63,188 nt of DNA from Chloroflexota bacterium (GCA_021824575.1 JAKAKJ010000058.1:1-63188); one strand, 5' to 3'. Shown: positions 7,741 to 16,191, numbered from the stretch's first letter. Notes: generated by a model not told the origin, from the sequence alone. Numbers and translations are program-made.

Positions 7741-8643
7741 CTAATATTCTCCGTAATTGATCGCTTCGCTCATGCGCGGTTTGATCTTCAATTTGCTTCG
7801 TTTTTCTTCACCGAGTTTTTCCATGTATTCGGCGCGGTCGTTCACGCCATAAACCCATTCATCGAGCCAGCTTTTCACGGTTTCAACAGATTCGCTGATC
7901 TTGTCCCATTCCAAGTAGAAGTCGTTGTCGCGATCGTAATATCCCTGAGCGTAGGATGGATGACATGCAAACGGGACATGACAAACCGCGTCCACAACGA
8001 CGGATGGAATCAGTGTGCGGTTTGGGTCGGAGCGGATAACGGCCTCGTCCACGATTTCTTCCGCGGTCACGATGGCTTTTTTCGCGGCGAACGCGGCTTC
8101 CTTTTGCTCGCCGATGATCCCCCAAAGATGCGCGTTGCCATTTGCGTCCGCGCGCTGAACGTGGACGATGACAACATCGGGATTCAAAGCCGGCACGACG
8201 ATCACGTCCTTGCCGCCAAATGGATCGGGAATTCGTTTGATGTTGGGATTCACTTTTTCGAGATCCGCCGCGCCGGTTTGATTCATCGGCAGAAACGGCA
8301 GCCCGGATGCGCCTGCCTGCAAACGCGTGATCATCCCAAAGTGCGAATATTCCTCCCATTCGAGTTTGCCCTGCTCGATGGCTGATCGCACAATCCGCAA
8401 ACTTCCGACACCGGGATTGCCCATGTACGAAAAGATGACTTTGCGTGCGCATCCCGCCGCGACCATCTGGTCGTAGATCAAATCCGGGGTGGCACGCGCC
8501 AGCACGAGATCCAGTTTGTTTTGGCGCAGGATTTCGTGTCCTGCCGCGAACGGAATCAGATGTGTGAATCCCGCAGCGTATACGATGTCTCCATCACTGA
8601 CGTATTTCGAAATGGCATCTTTCAATGAGATAAGTTTCGACAT
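7741..8643 (-). CDS. CoA-transferase family I, alpha subunit (GctA-like)
   Basis: A 300-residue alpha subunit matching the glutaconate CoA-transferase A type. Visible segments are the N-terminal ISLKDAISKYVSDGDIVYAA, the glycine-rich FSYMGNPGVGSL and the core VIVHVQRADANGNAHLWG. The catalytic glutamate belongs to the beta subunit encoded at 5658-6434. The ATG at 8643 is chosen because the homologous part begins there and the upstream small membrane gene ends 1 base before it; the longer reading frame to 8760 is out-of-family sequence. Together with the beta subunit it should form a heteromeric enzyme acting on a dicarboxylic or 3-oxo acid. Confidence 0.88.
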   Translation of the reverse strand: MSKLISLKDAISKYVSDGDIVYAAGFTHLIPFAAGHEILRQNKLDLVLARATPDLIYDQMVAAGCARKVIFSYMGNPGVGSLRIVRSAIEQGKLEWEEYSHFGMITRLQAGASGLPFLPMNQTGAADLEKVNPNIKRIPDPFGGKDVIVVPALNPDVVIVHVQRADANGNAHLWGIIGEQKEAAFAAKKAIVTAEEIVDEAVIRSDPNRTLIPSVVVDAVCHVPFACHPSYAQGYYDRDNDFYLEWDKISESVETVKSWLDEWVYGVNDRAEYMEKLGEEKRSKLKIKPRMSEAINYGEY

Positions 8644-8644
8644 G

Positions 8645-8890
8645 TTATTTCTTTTCTTCCTTGTGTTTCTTCGAGCCTCCGCGCCACTTATGCCACGAGG
8701 AGAATCGGTCGCTGGGCGGCGGCGGTGGTTTTCGCCTGCGGAGCAGCATCCCCACGGCAACGACTATGATTGACCAGAACAGGTAATCAAAATTGGTCTG
8801 GTGCGAGGCGTCCGAGGCGATGAACAGAATAAAAATCCCGACGCCGACCACGATGAAAAATGTGCCGACACGGATCACGAATTCTTCCAT
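8645..8890 (-). CDS. small two-helix membrane protein
   Basis: An 81-residue protein with two hydrophobic helices (VGTFFIVVGVGIFILFIA and LFWSIIVVAVGMLL) followed by a basic, proline-rich cytosolic tail with PPPPPSD and the end GGSKKHKEEKK. It starts 2 bases after the methyltransferase gene and ends 1 base before the CoA-transferase alpha start, so it is part of the operon. The length, hydrophobicity and tight packing support a real gene. I do not recognise a family. Confidence 0.65.
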   Translation of the reverse strand: MEEFVIRVGTFFIVVGVGIFILFIASDASHQTNFDYLFWSIIVVAVGMLLRRRKPPPPPSDRFSSWHKWRGGSKKHKEEKK

Positions 8891-8892
8891 GA

Positions 8893-9654
8893 TTACACTG
8901 GTTTTTTCGCCGAGAACAGAGTGCGCTTGAATGGATAGAACACCGGCGCGCCCGGAAGTTCCATTCTCATTCTTTCGCGAATTGCATCGGTGAATTTTGT
9001 GCGCATGGATTCATCGAGCCGATCGAAATACGGGACAAGCGCCGTGCCTGAAATCCAATCTACGACGGCATCTGCGTTTTCCAGAACGTGCGCGTATACC
9101 TTCTCGAAGACGGTAATCTCCTGCGCTTCTTTCTGGAAAAATAATTCTGCGTAGGCTTCGATGGAAAGCACCGGCGATTGACGATTGAATCCGTTCAACG
9201 CTGAACGGAAAGGTTCCTGGGCCGCAATCTCGCGATAGACACGATGAGAAATGTGATTGTGATTGGATGGAACCTGCGCGGCAATTTGCCCGCCGGGATT
9301 CAAATGGTCAAATAAATTTGGAATCAATTGTTCGTGCTGCTCTGTCCATTGCAGTGCGGCGTTGCTGAAGATCAGATCGTAGCTGCCGGTTAACCGGGCT
9401 TGATCGCCCAATTCGAAACGAAGTCCGCTTCGAATCCAGGCTTGAGACGTTTTGAGCATCTCCGCCGACGAGTCGATTCCGAGCACATCGCTATCGGGCA
9501 ACGCGTCTGCAAGTCTGCGAGTCAGTTCGCCGGTTCCGCACCCAAGATCAACAACTTTCAAGTTTGGGCGGACTTTGACGAGTTTGAGCAAATCGTCGAA
9601 TGGCGCGCTGCGTTGTTCTTTGAACTGCAAATATTTTTCGGGATTCCAGGGCAT
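8893..9654 (-). CDS. tam: class I SAM-dependent methyltransferase, trans-aconitate 2-methyltransferase-like
   Basis: A 253-residue SAM-dependent methyltransferase. The N-terminus MPWNPEKYLQFKEQRSAPF matches the WNPxxYLxFxxERxxP opening of Tam. Motif I is VVDLGCGTGELT, the acidic end of strand 2 is LGIDSSAEML, and DLIFSNAALQW is the motif IV region. Tam methylates trans-aconitate, an inhibitor by-product of the citric acid cycle. The family is broad, so the exact acid is not certain. It is the first gene of the minus-strand run that includes the CoA-transferase, which fits organic acid metabolism. Confidence 0.83.
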   Translation of the reverse strand: MPWNPEKYLQFKEQRSAPFDDLLKLVKVRPNLKVVDLGCGTGELTRRLADALPDSDVLGIDSSAEMLKTSQAWIRSGLRFELGDQARLTGSYDLIFSNAALQWTEQHEQLIPNLFDHLNPGGQIAAQVPSNHNHISHRVYREIAAQEPFRSALNGFNRQSPVLSIEAYAELFFQKEAQEITVFEKVYAHVLENADAVVDWISGTALVPYFDRLDESMRTKFTDAIRERMRMELPGAPVFYPFKRTLFSAKKPV

Positions 9655-9677
9655 GTTTTATTTTCCCATCGCCCCAA

Positions 9678-9726
9678 CCCCTCTCCCGATCCTTCGACAA
9701 ACTCAGGACAAGTTTCGGGAGAGGGG
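9678..9726. repeat. CCCCTCTCCCGA palindrome with a second small element in its loop
   Basis: Perfect 12-base arms CCCCTCTCCCGA (9678-9689) and TCGGGAGAGGGG (9715-9726). The loop holds TCCTTCGACAAACTCAGGA (9690-9708), itself an imperfect hairpin (CCTTCG/CTCAGG type). A relative of this inner element lies at 57596-57615 inside another palindrome. There is no T-run, so it is a repeat and not a simple terminator. Confidence 0.75.
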
Positions 9727-9750
9727 CGAAGGAGCAAGGGTTGATAAAAA

Positions 9751-9775
9751 CCCCTTCCCCTCATCGGGGAAGGGG
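9751..9775. repeat. CCCCTTCCCC palindrome
   Basis: Perfect 10-base arms CCCCTTCCCC (9751-9760) and GGGGAAGGGG (9766-9775) with a 5-base loop. It lies 10 bases beyond the stop of the aldehyde dehydrogenase gene and 25 bases from the previous palindrome. It is similar in base make-up to the CCCCTCTCC family and may also act as a transcript end. Confidence 0.7.
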
Positions 9776-9785
9776 CGGATTGAAT

Positions 9786-11462
9786 TTATCTGCGCCGAGC
9801 CGCTTTCTTTTTGGGGGCGGCTTTCTTCACGACTTTCTTTGCAACTGCTTTTTTAACAGCGGCCTTCTTGCCATTAGGCGAAGCTTTGGCAGGTTTGATC
9901 AGCGTGCGGATTTGTTCGTGCATGTAAAGCTGAACGTAATAATATCCGCCGCCGTTCTTGCCGCTTGCACCGGAACCTTTCCAGCCGCCGAAGGGTTGGA
10001 AGCCCGGCCATGCGCCGGTCGTCGCGCCTTGCGGACGATTGGCGTATGTCACGCCGGCTTCGATCTTGTCGAAGAACCAATCGGCTTCTTTGAGTGAGCC
10101 ATAGAAACCAGCCGTCAAACCGTAATTGACGTTGTTGGCAATCTTCATGGCTTCATCGAGATTGCTGACTTTGCCAATGGTTGTGATGGGCAGGAACATT
10201 TCATATTGCCACAGACGATGCTCGAAAGGCAGGTCGGTCACGAACGTTGGTTCGCAGTAATAGCCTTTGTCGAACATGCCGCCGGTCTTCACGTGACCGC
10301 CGGTCAGGAATTTGCCGCCAGCCTGGCTGACCTCTTCGGTGAAATTCTTGAAATCGTTGTAGGAGCTTTTGTTGATGACCGGGCCGAGGAATGTGGCGCG
10401 TTCGGTCGGGTCGCCGATGACAAGTTTATTGGTCATATCCTTCAAGCGGCCAAGCAATTCATCATAGACGGGTTCTTCGACGATGACGCGTGAGGCCGCC
10501 GAGCATTTTTGTCCCTGCAGACCAAATGCGGATCGGACGATGCCGGTAGCGGCATCCGCTAAATTGGCGTTGCGCGAAACGATGGCCGGATTCTTGCCGC
10601 CCAGTTCCAGCACAATGGGGCGGACATAATTGCGCTGGGCAAAGTCGCGATACATCTTCATGCCTACATCGAACGAGCCGGTGAAGGTTGCGCCATCCAC
10701 TTCGGGGCTGTCAACCAACGCCTGGCCGAGAGTCGAGCCGGGGCCGGTGACGAAGTTGACCACGCCCTCGGGGAAACCCGCATCGCGGAAGACTCCCGCA
10801 TACAGGCGGACAACCCATGAAGTATCGGTTGCCGGTTTGATGACAACAGTATTGCCCGCGACCAAAGCCGCGCCGGTCGGTCCGGCGGTCAGCGCGAACG
10901 GGAAGTTGAACGGGCTGACGACGAGCCACACGCCATAAGGTCGAAGCACCGAAACGTTTGTCGCGTCATAGCCAACGAGCGGATCCTTGCCCATCGGTTT
11001 GATGAAACCGTTGTTCTGCTCCATCATCAGTGCGGAGAAATACATCAAGTCAGCGCTTTCCTGAACATCGCCGAGCGATTCCATGCGGTTCTTGCCAACT
11101 TCGAGCGACATCGCCGCGCCCATATCCAGGATTCGTTTCTCGAGCAGCGCCGCCGCTTTGCGGACGAGCTTGACGCGTTCCTGCCAGGGTGTATGACTCC
11201 ATTTGGGAAAAGCCTTGCGGGCTGCGGCAATCGCCTGGTTTGCGTGCGAGGCGTTGCCTTTTTGCATTACGGCCAGCACCCAGTCGGTGTTGACGGGCGA
11301 GCGGTCTTCCCATTTTTCATCGGCAAAAACATCTTTGTTGTCAATGATCATGCTCCATTCTTTTCCGAGATTCTGCTTGAGGTTCGCAACTGCTTTGTCG
11401 AATCCCTTGTGCAGTTCTTCGGGCGGATTGAACATGGTCGCGTACGTAAGCTTGAAAGCCAT
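9786..11462 (-). CDS. aldehyde dehydrogenase, probable 1-pyrroline-5-carboxylate dehydrogenase type, with Lys/Ala-rich tail
   Basis: A 558-residue NAD(P)-dependent aldehyde dehydrogenase. The Rossmann region shows VVSPFNFP and NTVVIKPATDT, the general base is E286 in VLELGGKNP and the catalytic cysteine is C320 in GLQGQKCSAASR. FGGWKGSGASGKNGG and the overall layout fit the RocA/P5C dehydrogenase branch, the last step of proline and arginine breakdown to glutamate, though other semialdehydes are possible. The last 33 residues are an unusual tail of KKAAVKKAV, KKVVKKAAP and KKKAARRR repeats, like histone H1 or AlgP tails, and not part of the enzyme family. It has a good Shine-Dalgarno (GGAGGTTAT) and its own promoter with a leader hairpin. 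Confidence 0.88.
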   Translation of the reverse strand: MAFKLTYATMFNPPEELHKGFDKAVANLKQNLGKEWSMIIDNKDVFADEKWEDRSPVNTDWVLAVMQKGNASHANQAIAAARKAFPKWSHTPWQERVKLVRKAAALLEKRILDMGAAMSLEVGKNRMESLGDVQESADLMYFSALMMEQNNGFIKPMGKDPLVGYDATNVSVLRPYGVWLVVSPFNFPFALTAGPTGAALVAGNTVVIKPATDTSWVVRLYAGVFRDAGFPEGVVNFVTGPGSTLGQALVDSPEVDGATFTGSFDVGMKMYRDFAQRNYVRPIVLELGGKNPAIVSRNANLADAATGIVRSAFGLQGQKCSAASRVIVEEPVYDELLGRLKDMTNKLVIGDPTERATFLGPVINKSSYNDFKNFTEEVSQAGGKFLTGGHVKTGGMFDKGYYCEPTFVTDLPFEHRLWQYEMFLPITTIGKVSNLDEAMKIANNVNYGLTAGFYGSLKEADWFFDKIEAGVTYANRPQGATTGAWPGFQPFGGWKGSGASGKNGGGYYYVQLYMHEQIRTLIKPAKASPNGKKAAVKKAVAKKVVKKAAPKKKAARRR

Positions 11463-11494
11463 ATAACCTCCAATTACATCGTTTTTAGTTATGT

Positions 11495-11532
11495 AGTTTG
11501 GCAGTTTTACTGAACTACGTAACTGCCAAACT
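11495..11532 (-). promoter_or_regulatory. stem-loop in the 5' leader of the aldehyde dehydrogenase mRNA
   Basis: Perfect 12-base arms AGTTTGGCAGTT (11495-11506) and AACTGCCAAACT (11521-11532) with a 14-base loop. It lies between the predicted start of transcription (near 11548) and the Shine-Dalgarno, so it is transcribed. No T-run follows. It could be an mRNA stabiliser or a protein-binding site. Confidence 0.55.
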
Positions 11533-11554
11533 GCGGGACTAGCGGACTAAATAG

Positions 11555-11583
11555 AGTATAGCGTTGTTCGTCACAATCGTCAA
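11555..11583 (-). promoter_or_regulatory. sigma70-type promoter of the aldehyde dehydrogenase gene
   Basis: On the minus strand TTGACG (11583 to 11578) and TATACT (11560 to 11555) are exactly 17 bases apart. Transcription would start near 11548, giving a leader of about 85 bases. Confidence 0.7.
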
Positions 11584-11631
11584 AGCAGGGCGTCGCAGGT
11601 TTCACATGACGATTTTCCCGAACTTCTTCCG

Positions 11632-14600
11632 CTAATATCTTTCGGTCAGTCCTGATTCCAGGAAGACTTTGACCACCGCCGGATCGAAAAAAGTGCCCGA
11701 CGATTCAAGAATGTGCTGGCGTGTCTTTTCCTTCGACCAGGCGGCGCGGTACGGACGATCAGACGTCAGCGCGTTCCACACATCCACTACCGAGAACAGA
11801 CGCGCTTCCAGCGGGATTTGTTCGCCTTTCAACCCGCGCGGGTAGCCGGTGCCATCCCATTTCTCGTGATGGCAATAAGGAATGTCAAGGGCAGAGCGCA
11901 GGTAATGGATCGGCGAAAGCATTTCATACGCCAGATGCGGATGGCGTTTTACGATATTCCATTCATCCTCGTTCAGCTTGCCCGACTTGTGGAGGATTTC
12001 GTCGGGGATGCCCATCTTGCCGATGTCATGCAGTAACGCTCCCCAGCGGACGCGGATCAACCTGTCATCCGAGATGCCCAGCCGCCCTGCAAGTTCAACC
12101 GCCATTTCGGTCACGCGTTGGGTGTGACCCTCGGATTCCTTGTCCCGCAAATCCATGGCGCGTGACCAGCCTTCAATGGTCGCGTCATACGCCAACCCCA
12201 GTTCATGGTTGGTGCGCTGAAGGTTATCGAACAATTCGATATTATCCACGGCAATAGCGGCCTGCTGGGCCAGGGTTTCCAGAAAGTCGAGCCACTCCGC
12301 TTCCGGGTGAAGTGTTGAACGGTGGAAAATCTCCATCACGCCCTTGACGTGTCCTTTGGCGATCAATGGCACGCAGTAGTAACTTACAAAACCCTCGAAG
12401 GCAATGAAGGTATTCAGATCCGGGCTGCGGGTTTCGGCTTTCAAGTTTGTCACACGCACCATGCGGCGATCCAATGCCGCACGTCCAGCGTAACCTTCGC
12501 CCAGGCGGACACGTACTTTCTCGATGCCTCGTGTGCGGAATCCATGTCCGGCGCGGAATTCCAGCGCGTTCAAAGTTGGATTGAAAACCAGGATGTCTGC
12601 CGCGTCCACCTGCAACTGGTTGATCACCTGGGTGAGCATCATGCCCAAGCTGATTTTCAAATCGAAATTGGATGTAATGATCTGGTCTATGCTTTTCAAA
12701 GCGGTCAGCCGTTCCAGTTGGCGGCGGATTTTTTCATCGTTCCGTTTTCGTTGGGTAATATCATGGTAGAACGTGATGAACTGTTCCGAAGATGGCAGGT
12801 AGATCGTATTCACTTCCACATCCATGATGCTGCCATCCTTGCGGCGGTGGCGAACCTCGAAGCGGCTGCGGCCTGTTTCCTTGATCTGTGCCATACGCTG
12901 GGCAGTTTCTGCTTCGGATTCTGACGCATCCACATCCCTGACGCGCATGTTCAAAAGTTCCTCGCGGCTGTATCCCGACATGCGGCAATAGGATTCATTT
13001 ACGTCAAGGATTTTTCCTTTCTCGTCGAGCCGCCAAAATCCGTCCAGCGAGGTGTTGATGATGTGTTGATATTCCTCGGCACTCCTTTGCAGGGCGGCTT
13101 CGGCGTGCTTGCGTTCGCTGATGTCGCGCCCAATGATGAAGATGAAATCCTTCCCGTCTTGTGGAAATACATTGCCTGTTACTTCCATCGGCACGATCGT
13201 GCCGTCTTTACGCCTCCACAGCCTTTCCCCTATGGACGTGCCGCCGTCTGAAACAATCTTCCTGAGAAAAACATCCACACTTTGCCGATCGTGAGCGATA
13301 ACATCATAGATGGTCAGCGAATGAGCTTCTTCAACGGTATAACCAAGGATGTTCAGGAAAGCCGGATTCGACTCGACGATACGGTGCGTTTCTGAATCGC
13401 ATACATAGATGGCTTCCAACGATTTTTGCATCACGGCACGATAGCGCGTCTCGCTTTCCTGCAGTGCAAGTTCCGCCAGTTTGCGTTCCGTGATGTCTTC
13501 GATGATGACCTGAATCTGTTCGACTTGTCCATTGGCGTTCAGGAGCGGCGTAAACCGCATGGACATTTGAATGGATTTTTCCCATTTGGTGGTGTAGGGA
13601 TGTTCAACGATAGCAGACTGCGCCGTATCCACCGCCATTTGGAAATCAGCAACAATGCCTGCCTCAATCAGTGGCTGGAAGGTCAGTATGTTGATGTTTT
13701 TGGTGGCCTCCGCTGACGGCGAACCCAGGATTTGCAAAGCAGCCGGATTGACCTCGACGATTTCACCGTGCGGGTTGACAAGCAGAATGCCAAACGGTGC
13801 GTTTTCGAATAACGAGTGGTATTTTTCTTCGTTCTCGCGCACAAGTTTTTCAGCCTGCCTGCGCTTGGTAATATCTTCGATATGGCCTTCGTAATACAAA
13901 AGGGTTCCCTTATCATCGCACACCGCGCGCGCATTTTCAGAAACCCACATCGTTCCGCCGTCTTTGCGCCGGACTTGATACTCGAATCCGTATACCTGAC
14001 CATCCTGCCGCATAACCTTGGTGAATTCGTCACGGCGGCTGGGATCTGCGTAAATTTGGCTGGAGATTTCCTGGATGCTTGAAATCAATTCCTCGGGCGA
14101 TTCATAACCCCACATGTGAGCCAGCGCAGGATTTGCGGTAAGGAATTTTCCCTCAAGCGTGGATTGGAAAATCCCTTCGATGGATTCGCTGAAGATCGTG
14201 CGGTACTTTTCCTCTGCTTTTTGCAGAGTATCATTTGCTTTCTTGCGCTCGGTGATGTCGGTGAAAATGGTGGCGAACCGTTTTCCATCGGGCGGCGTCG
14301 TTGAAATGGAAAACCAACGGTCACTCGACTCATGATGCATTTCTGTATAAGCTGACTGCCGGAAATTGTCGTGTTCCTTCCACCAGCCGCGGATGTATTC
14401 ACAATCTATTTTGTACAGGTCTGTGGCCCGCCTGCCGACGACTTCTTCAGTTGTATATGCGGAATGTTTTGTGAAGTTCGGATTCACTTCCAAAATAATA
14501 TAATCAATCACATCCCCGTTTTTATCGAAGACAAGCTCATTGATGGCAACGCCTTCGTCAATGTTGTTGAAGAGGCTGCGATAGCGCTCCTCGCTTTTCC

Positions 14601-15093
14601 TCAACGCCTCTTCAGCTTGTTTTCGTTCGGTAATATCCTGTGCAGTGCCTCGCAATCCTATAATCTGACTGCTTGAGTCGCGCTTGGCCTCACCGCGCGC
14701 GGTGATCCACCTGCTCGTTCCGTCCGGCCGAATCTGTTCCAGGTCCAGCGCGTATGGTTCGCCGGTTTCCATACTTTTTTTGACTGCCGCATCCAGCTGC
14801 GCCGCGCTTTCGGGAGTGTAGGCTTTTAAGTGTTCTTTGTATCCTGGCGGGGGCCGGCTGGGATCAAAACCATAAATGTGGCAATACTCTTCGGACCAGG
14901 AAATTTCATCGGTTCTTGCATCCCAGCTCCAACTTCCGAGCCGTGCCACGCGCTGTGCTTCCCTGAGTTCCGCCTCGCTCCTGCGGAGCGCTTCCTCCAT
15001 TTGCTTTTGCTTTCCGGCGCGGTGTGTAACGTTTTGCTTTGCCGTCTTGCGCGGTTTGGATTTAGTCGGTGTTTTTCCGGGCTTTGAAATCAT
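11632..15093 (-). CDS. six-PAS, GAF and HD-GYP sensor phosphodiesterase
   Basis: A 1153-residue signalling protein with no membrane helix. Six PAS/PAC units run from about residue 40 to 790, each ending in a DITERK/DISERK-type linker. A GAF domain follows (about 805-945) and then an HD-GYP domain (about 965-1150). The HD-GYP part has the metal-binding HDIGKMGIPD and the signature HHEKWDGTGYPRGL, so cyclic di-GMP hydrolysis is expected. The N-terminus is a basic linker (TPTKSKPRKTAK). Its start overlaps the end of the diguanylate cyclase gene by 32 bases, so both are made from one transcript. The input signals of the PAS and GAF domains are unknown. Confidence 0.93.
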   Translation of the reverse strand: MISKPGKTPTKSKPRKTAKQNVTHRAGKQKQMEEALRRSEAELREAQRVARLGSWSWDARTDEISWSEEYCHIYGFDPSRPPPGYKEHLKAYTPESAAQLDAAVKKSMETGEPYALDLEQIRPDGTSRWITARGEAKRDSSSQIIGLRGTAQDITERKQAEEALRKSEERYRSLFNNIDEGVAINELVFDKNGDVIDYIILEVNPNFTKHSAYTTEEVVGRRATDLYKIDCEYIRGWWKEHDNFRQSAYTEMHHESSDRWFSISTTPPDGKRFATIFTDITERKKANDTLQKAEEKYRTIFSESIEGIFQSTLEGKFLTANPALAHMWGYESPEELISSIQEISSQIYADPSRRDEFTKVMRQDGQVYGFEYQVRRKDGGTMWVSENARAVCDDKGTLLYYEGHIEDITKRRQAEKLVRENEEKYHSLFENAPFGILLVNPHGEIVEVNPAALQILGSPSAEATKNINILTFQPLIEAGIVADFQMAVDTAQSAIVEHPYTTKWEKSIQMSMRFTPLLNANGQVEQIQVIIEDITERKLAELALQESETRYRAVMQKSLEAIYVCDSETHRIVESNPAFLNILGYTVEEAHSLTIYDVIAHDRQSVDVFLRKIVSDGGTSIGERLWRRKDGTIVPMEVTGNVFPQDGKDFIFIIGRDISERKHAEAALQRSAEEYQHIINTSLDGFWRLDEKGKILDVNESYCRMSGYSREELLNMRVRDVDASESEAETAQRMAQIKETGRSRFEVRHRRKDGSIMDVEVNTIYLPSSEQFITFYHDITQRKRNDEKIRRQLERLTALKSIDQIITSNFDLKISLGMMLTQVINQLQVDAADILVFNPTLNALEFRAGHGFRTRGIEKVRVRLGEGYAGRAALDRRMVRVTNLKAETRSPDLNTFIAFEGFVSYYCVPLIAKGHVKGVMEIFHRSTLHPEAEWLDFLETLAQQAAIAVDNIELFDNLQRTNHELGLAYDATIEGWSRAMDLRDKESEGHTQRVTEMAVELAGRLGISDDRLIRVRWGALLHDIGKMGIPDEILHKSGKLNEDEWNIVKRHPHLAYEMLSPIHYLRSALDIPYCHHEKWDGTGYPRGLKGEQIPLEARLFSVVDVWNALTSDRPYRAAWSKEKTRQHILESSGTFFDPAVVKVFLESGLTERY

Positions 15094-16036
15094 GATTCGA
15101 CTCCGCTGTTATCTTCGATAAGGTGTCTGTTTTTTCTTCGCTCTTCGTTCCCATGCCCTTAAATGTCGAGAAGCGAACGTTGTTTTTCGTGCTGTTCTTT
15201 ACCACATACATCAATTTGTCTGCCATCTCGACCAAATCTTCGGGCGAATCGGGCGCGGCCTCACAAGTCAACGCGCCCATGCTGAACGTGATCTGCCAGT
15301 TGCGGTGCCGCATCTTTGCCGTGAGATTGTTGCTTACTTTCGAAACAACGGTCTCTGCGGCGGGTTGATCGGTGAATGGCAGCAACAGAGCAAATTCATC
15401 TCCGCCCAGCCGCGCAACGATATCGCTGCTGCGTAACTGTCGCTTTAGCTCACTCGCAATGAAGCGGAGGGCGTTGTCTCCGGCTCTGTGTCCAAACCGG
15501 TCATTGATCGCCTTGAAATTATCAATATCAACAAAGACCAGTGTAAAGGGGTGATGATATCTGCGTAATTTCTCGACTTCGGATTCCAGGAGTTCGTTGA
15601 AGTAGCGGGTATTCACAGCTCCCGAAATGAAATCAGTATGCGCTAACGATTGTAGCGTGTTCTGTGCATTGTGCAGTTTGGATACCAGATATATTGTGAC
15701 AAGGAAAAATGCGAACCTGATCAGCGTGTTCCAGATATAAAGAATCGGCCGAGAATAGACATGTCCTGCCCCCAAATCAGCGGCCAGCCAGACGGCTGTG
15801 CTGAAAACCGAGATGACGATCCCTCTATTTTGACCTGCATACCATGTTGCCAGGACAATTGGGATTAAATAAAATAAGGAAATATTGAGTTCATAACCCG
15901 TTGCATAATCTACCCATCCAATCAGGCAGACCAAAAGGAAACATAATATCCCCCAAAAACGCTCGCTTCGCTTCTCCAGAGCTTTTATGAGTTTATCCAC
16001 TTTCTTCAATTTTATATCATCTTTTGCCACTGGCAT
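15062..16036 (-). CDS. membrane-bound diguanylate cyclase (GGDEF)
   Basis: A 324-residue protein with an N-terminal module of about four membrane helices (residues 28-120, for example GILCFLLVCLIGWVDYA) and a C-terminal GGDEF domain. The active site ARLGGDEFALL is intact at about residues 211-215. RSSD precedes it by five residues and matches the RxxD inhibitory site, so product inhibition is likely. The protein should make cyclic di-GMP. The ATG of MPVAKDD (16036) is preferred over the TTG at 16066; AGGA lies close upstream. The membrane part resembles small sensor modules of diguanylate cyclases, but I cannot name the family. It is encoded in an overlap with the opposing HD-GYP enzyme. Confidence 0.9.
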   Translation of the reverse strand: MPVAKDDIKLKKVDKLIKALEKRSERFWGILCFLLVCLIGWVDYATGYELNISLFYLIPIVLATWYAGQNRGIVISVFSTAVWLAADLGAGHVYSRPILYIWNTLIRFAFFLVTIYLVSKLHNAQNTLQSLAHTDFISGAVNTRYFNELLESEVEKLRRYHHPFTLVFVDIDNFKAINDRFGHRAGDNALRFIASELKRQLRSSDIVARLGGDEFALLLPFTDQPAAETVVSKVSNNLTAKMRHRNWQITFSMGALTCEAAPDSPEDLVEMADKLMYVVKNSTKNNVRFSTFKGMGTKSEEKTDTLSKITAESNHDFKARKNTD

Positions 16037-16144
16037 ATTCCTGAGGTTTGCAGCTTTGAAAATCAATCCGTCATCGCGCCGACCACCGAGCGAATTGATT
16101 CCCGCTTCGGCATCGGGAAAGCGCGCCGTTTGTCTTTTTCTATC

Positions 16145-16174
16145 TTGACATTCATTCTAACTCACTGGATAATA
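16145..16174 (+). promoter_or_regulatory. sigma70-type promoter of the SAM hydrolase/ECF run
   Basis: TTGACA (16145-16150) and GATAAT (16169-16174) are 18 bases apart. The predicted start near 16181 coincides with the Shine-Dalgarno CAGGAG, so the leader is only about 11 bases. Confidence 0.7.
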
Positions 16175-16191
16175 TCGTTCAGGAGAATCGC

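Noticed and set aside
12322-12924. A 200-codon plus-strand frame opposite the PAS/HD-GYP gene
   Set aside because: It is antisense to the GAF and PAS coding region, with no start signal or recognisable domain. It is a shadow of the real gene.
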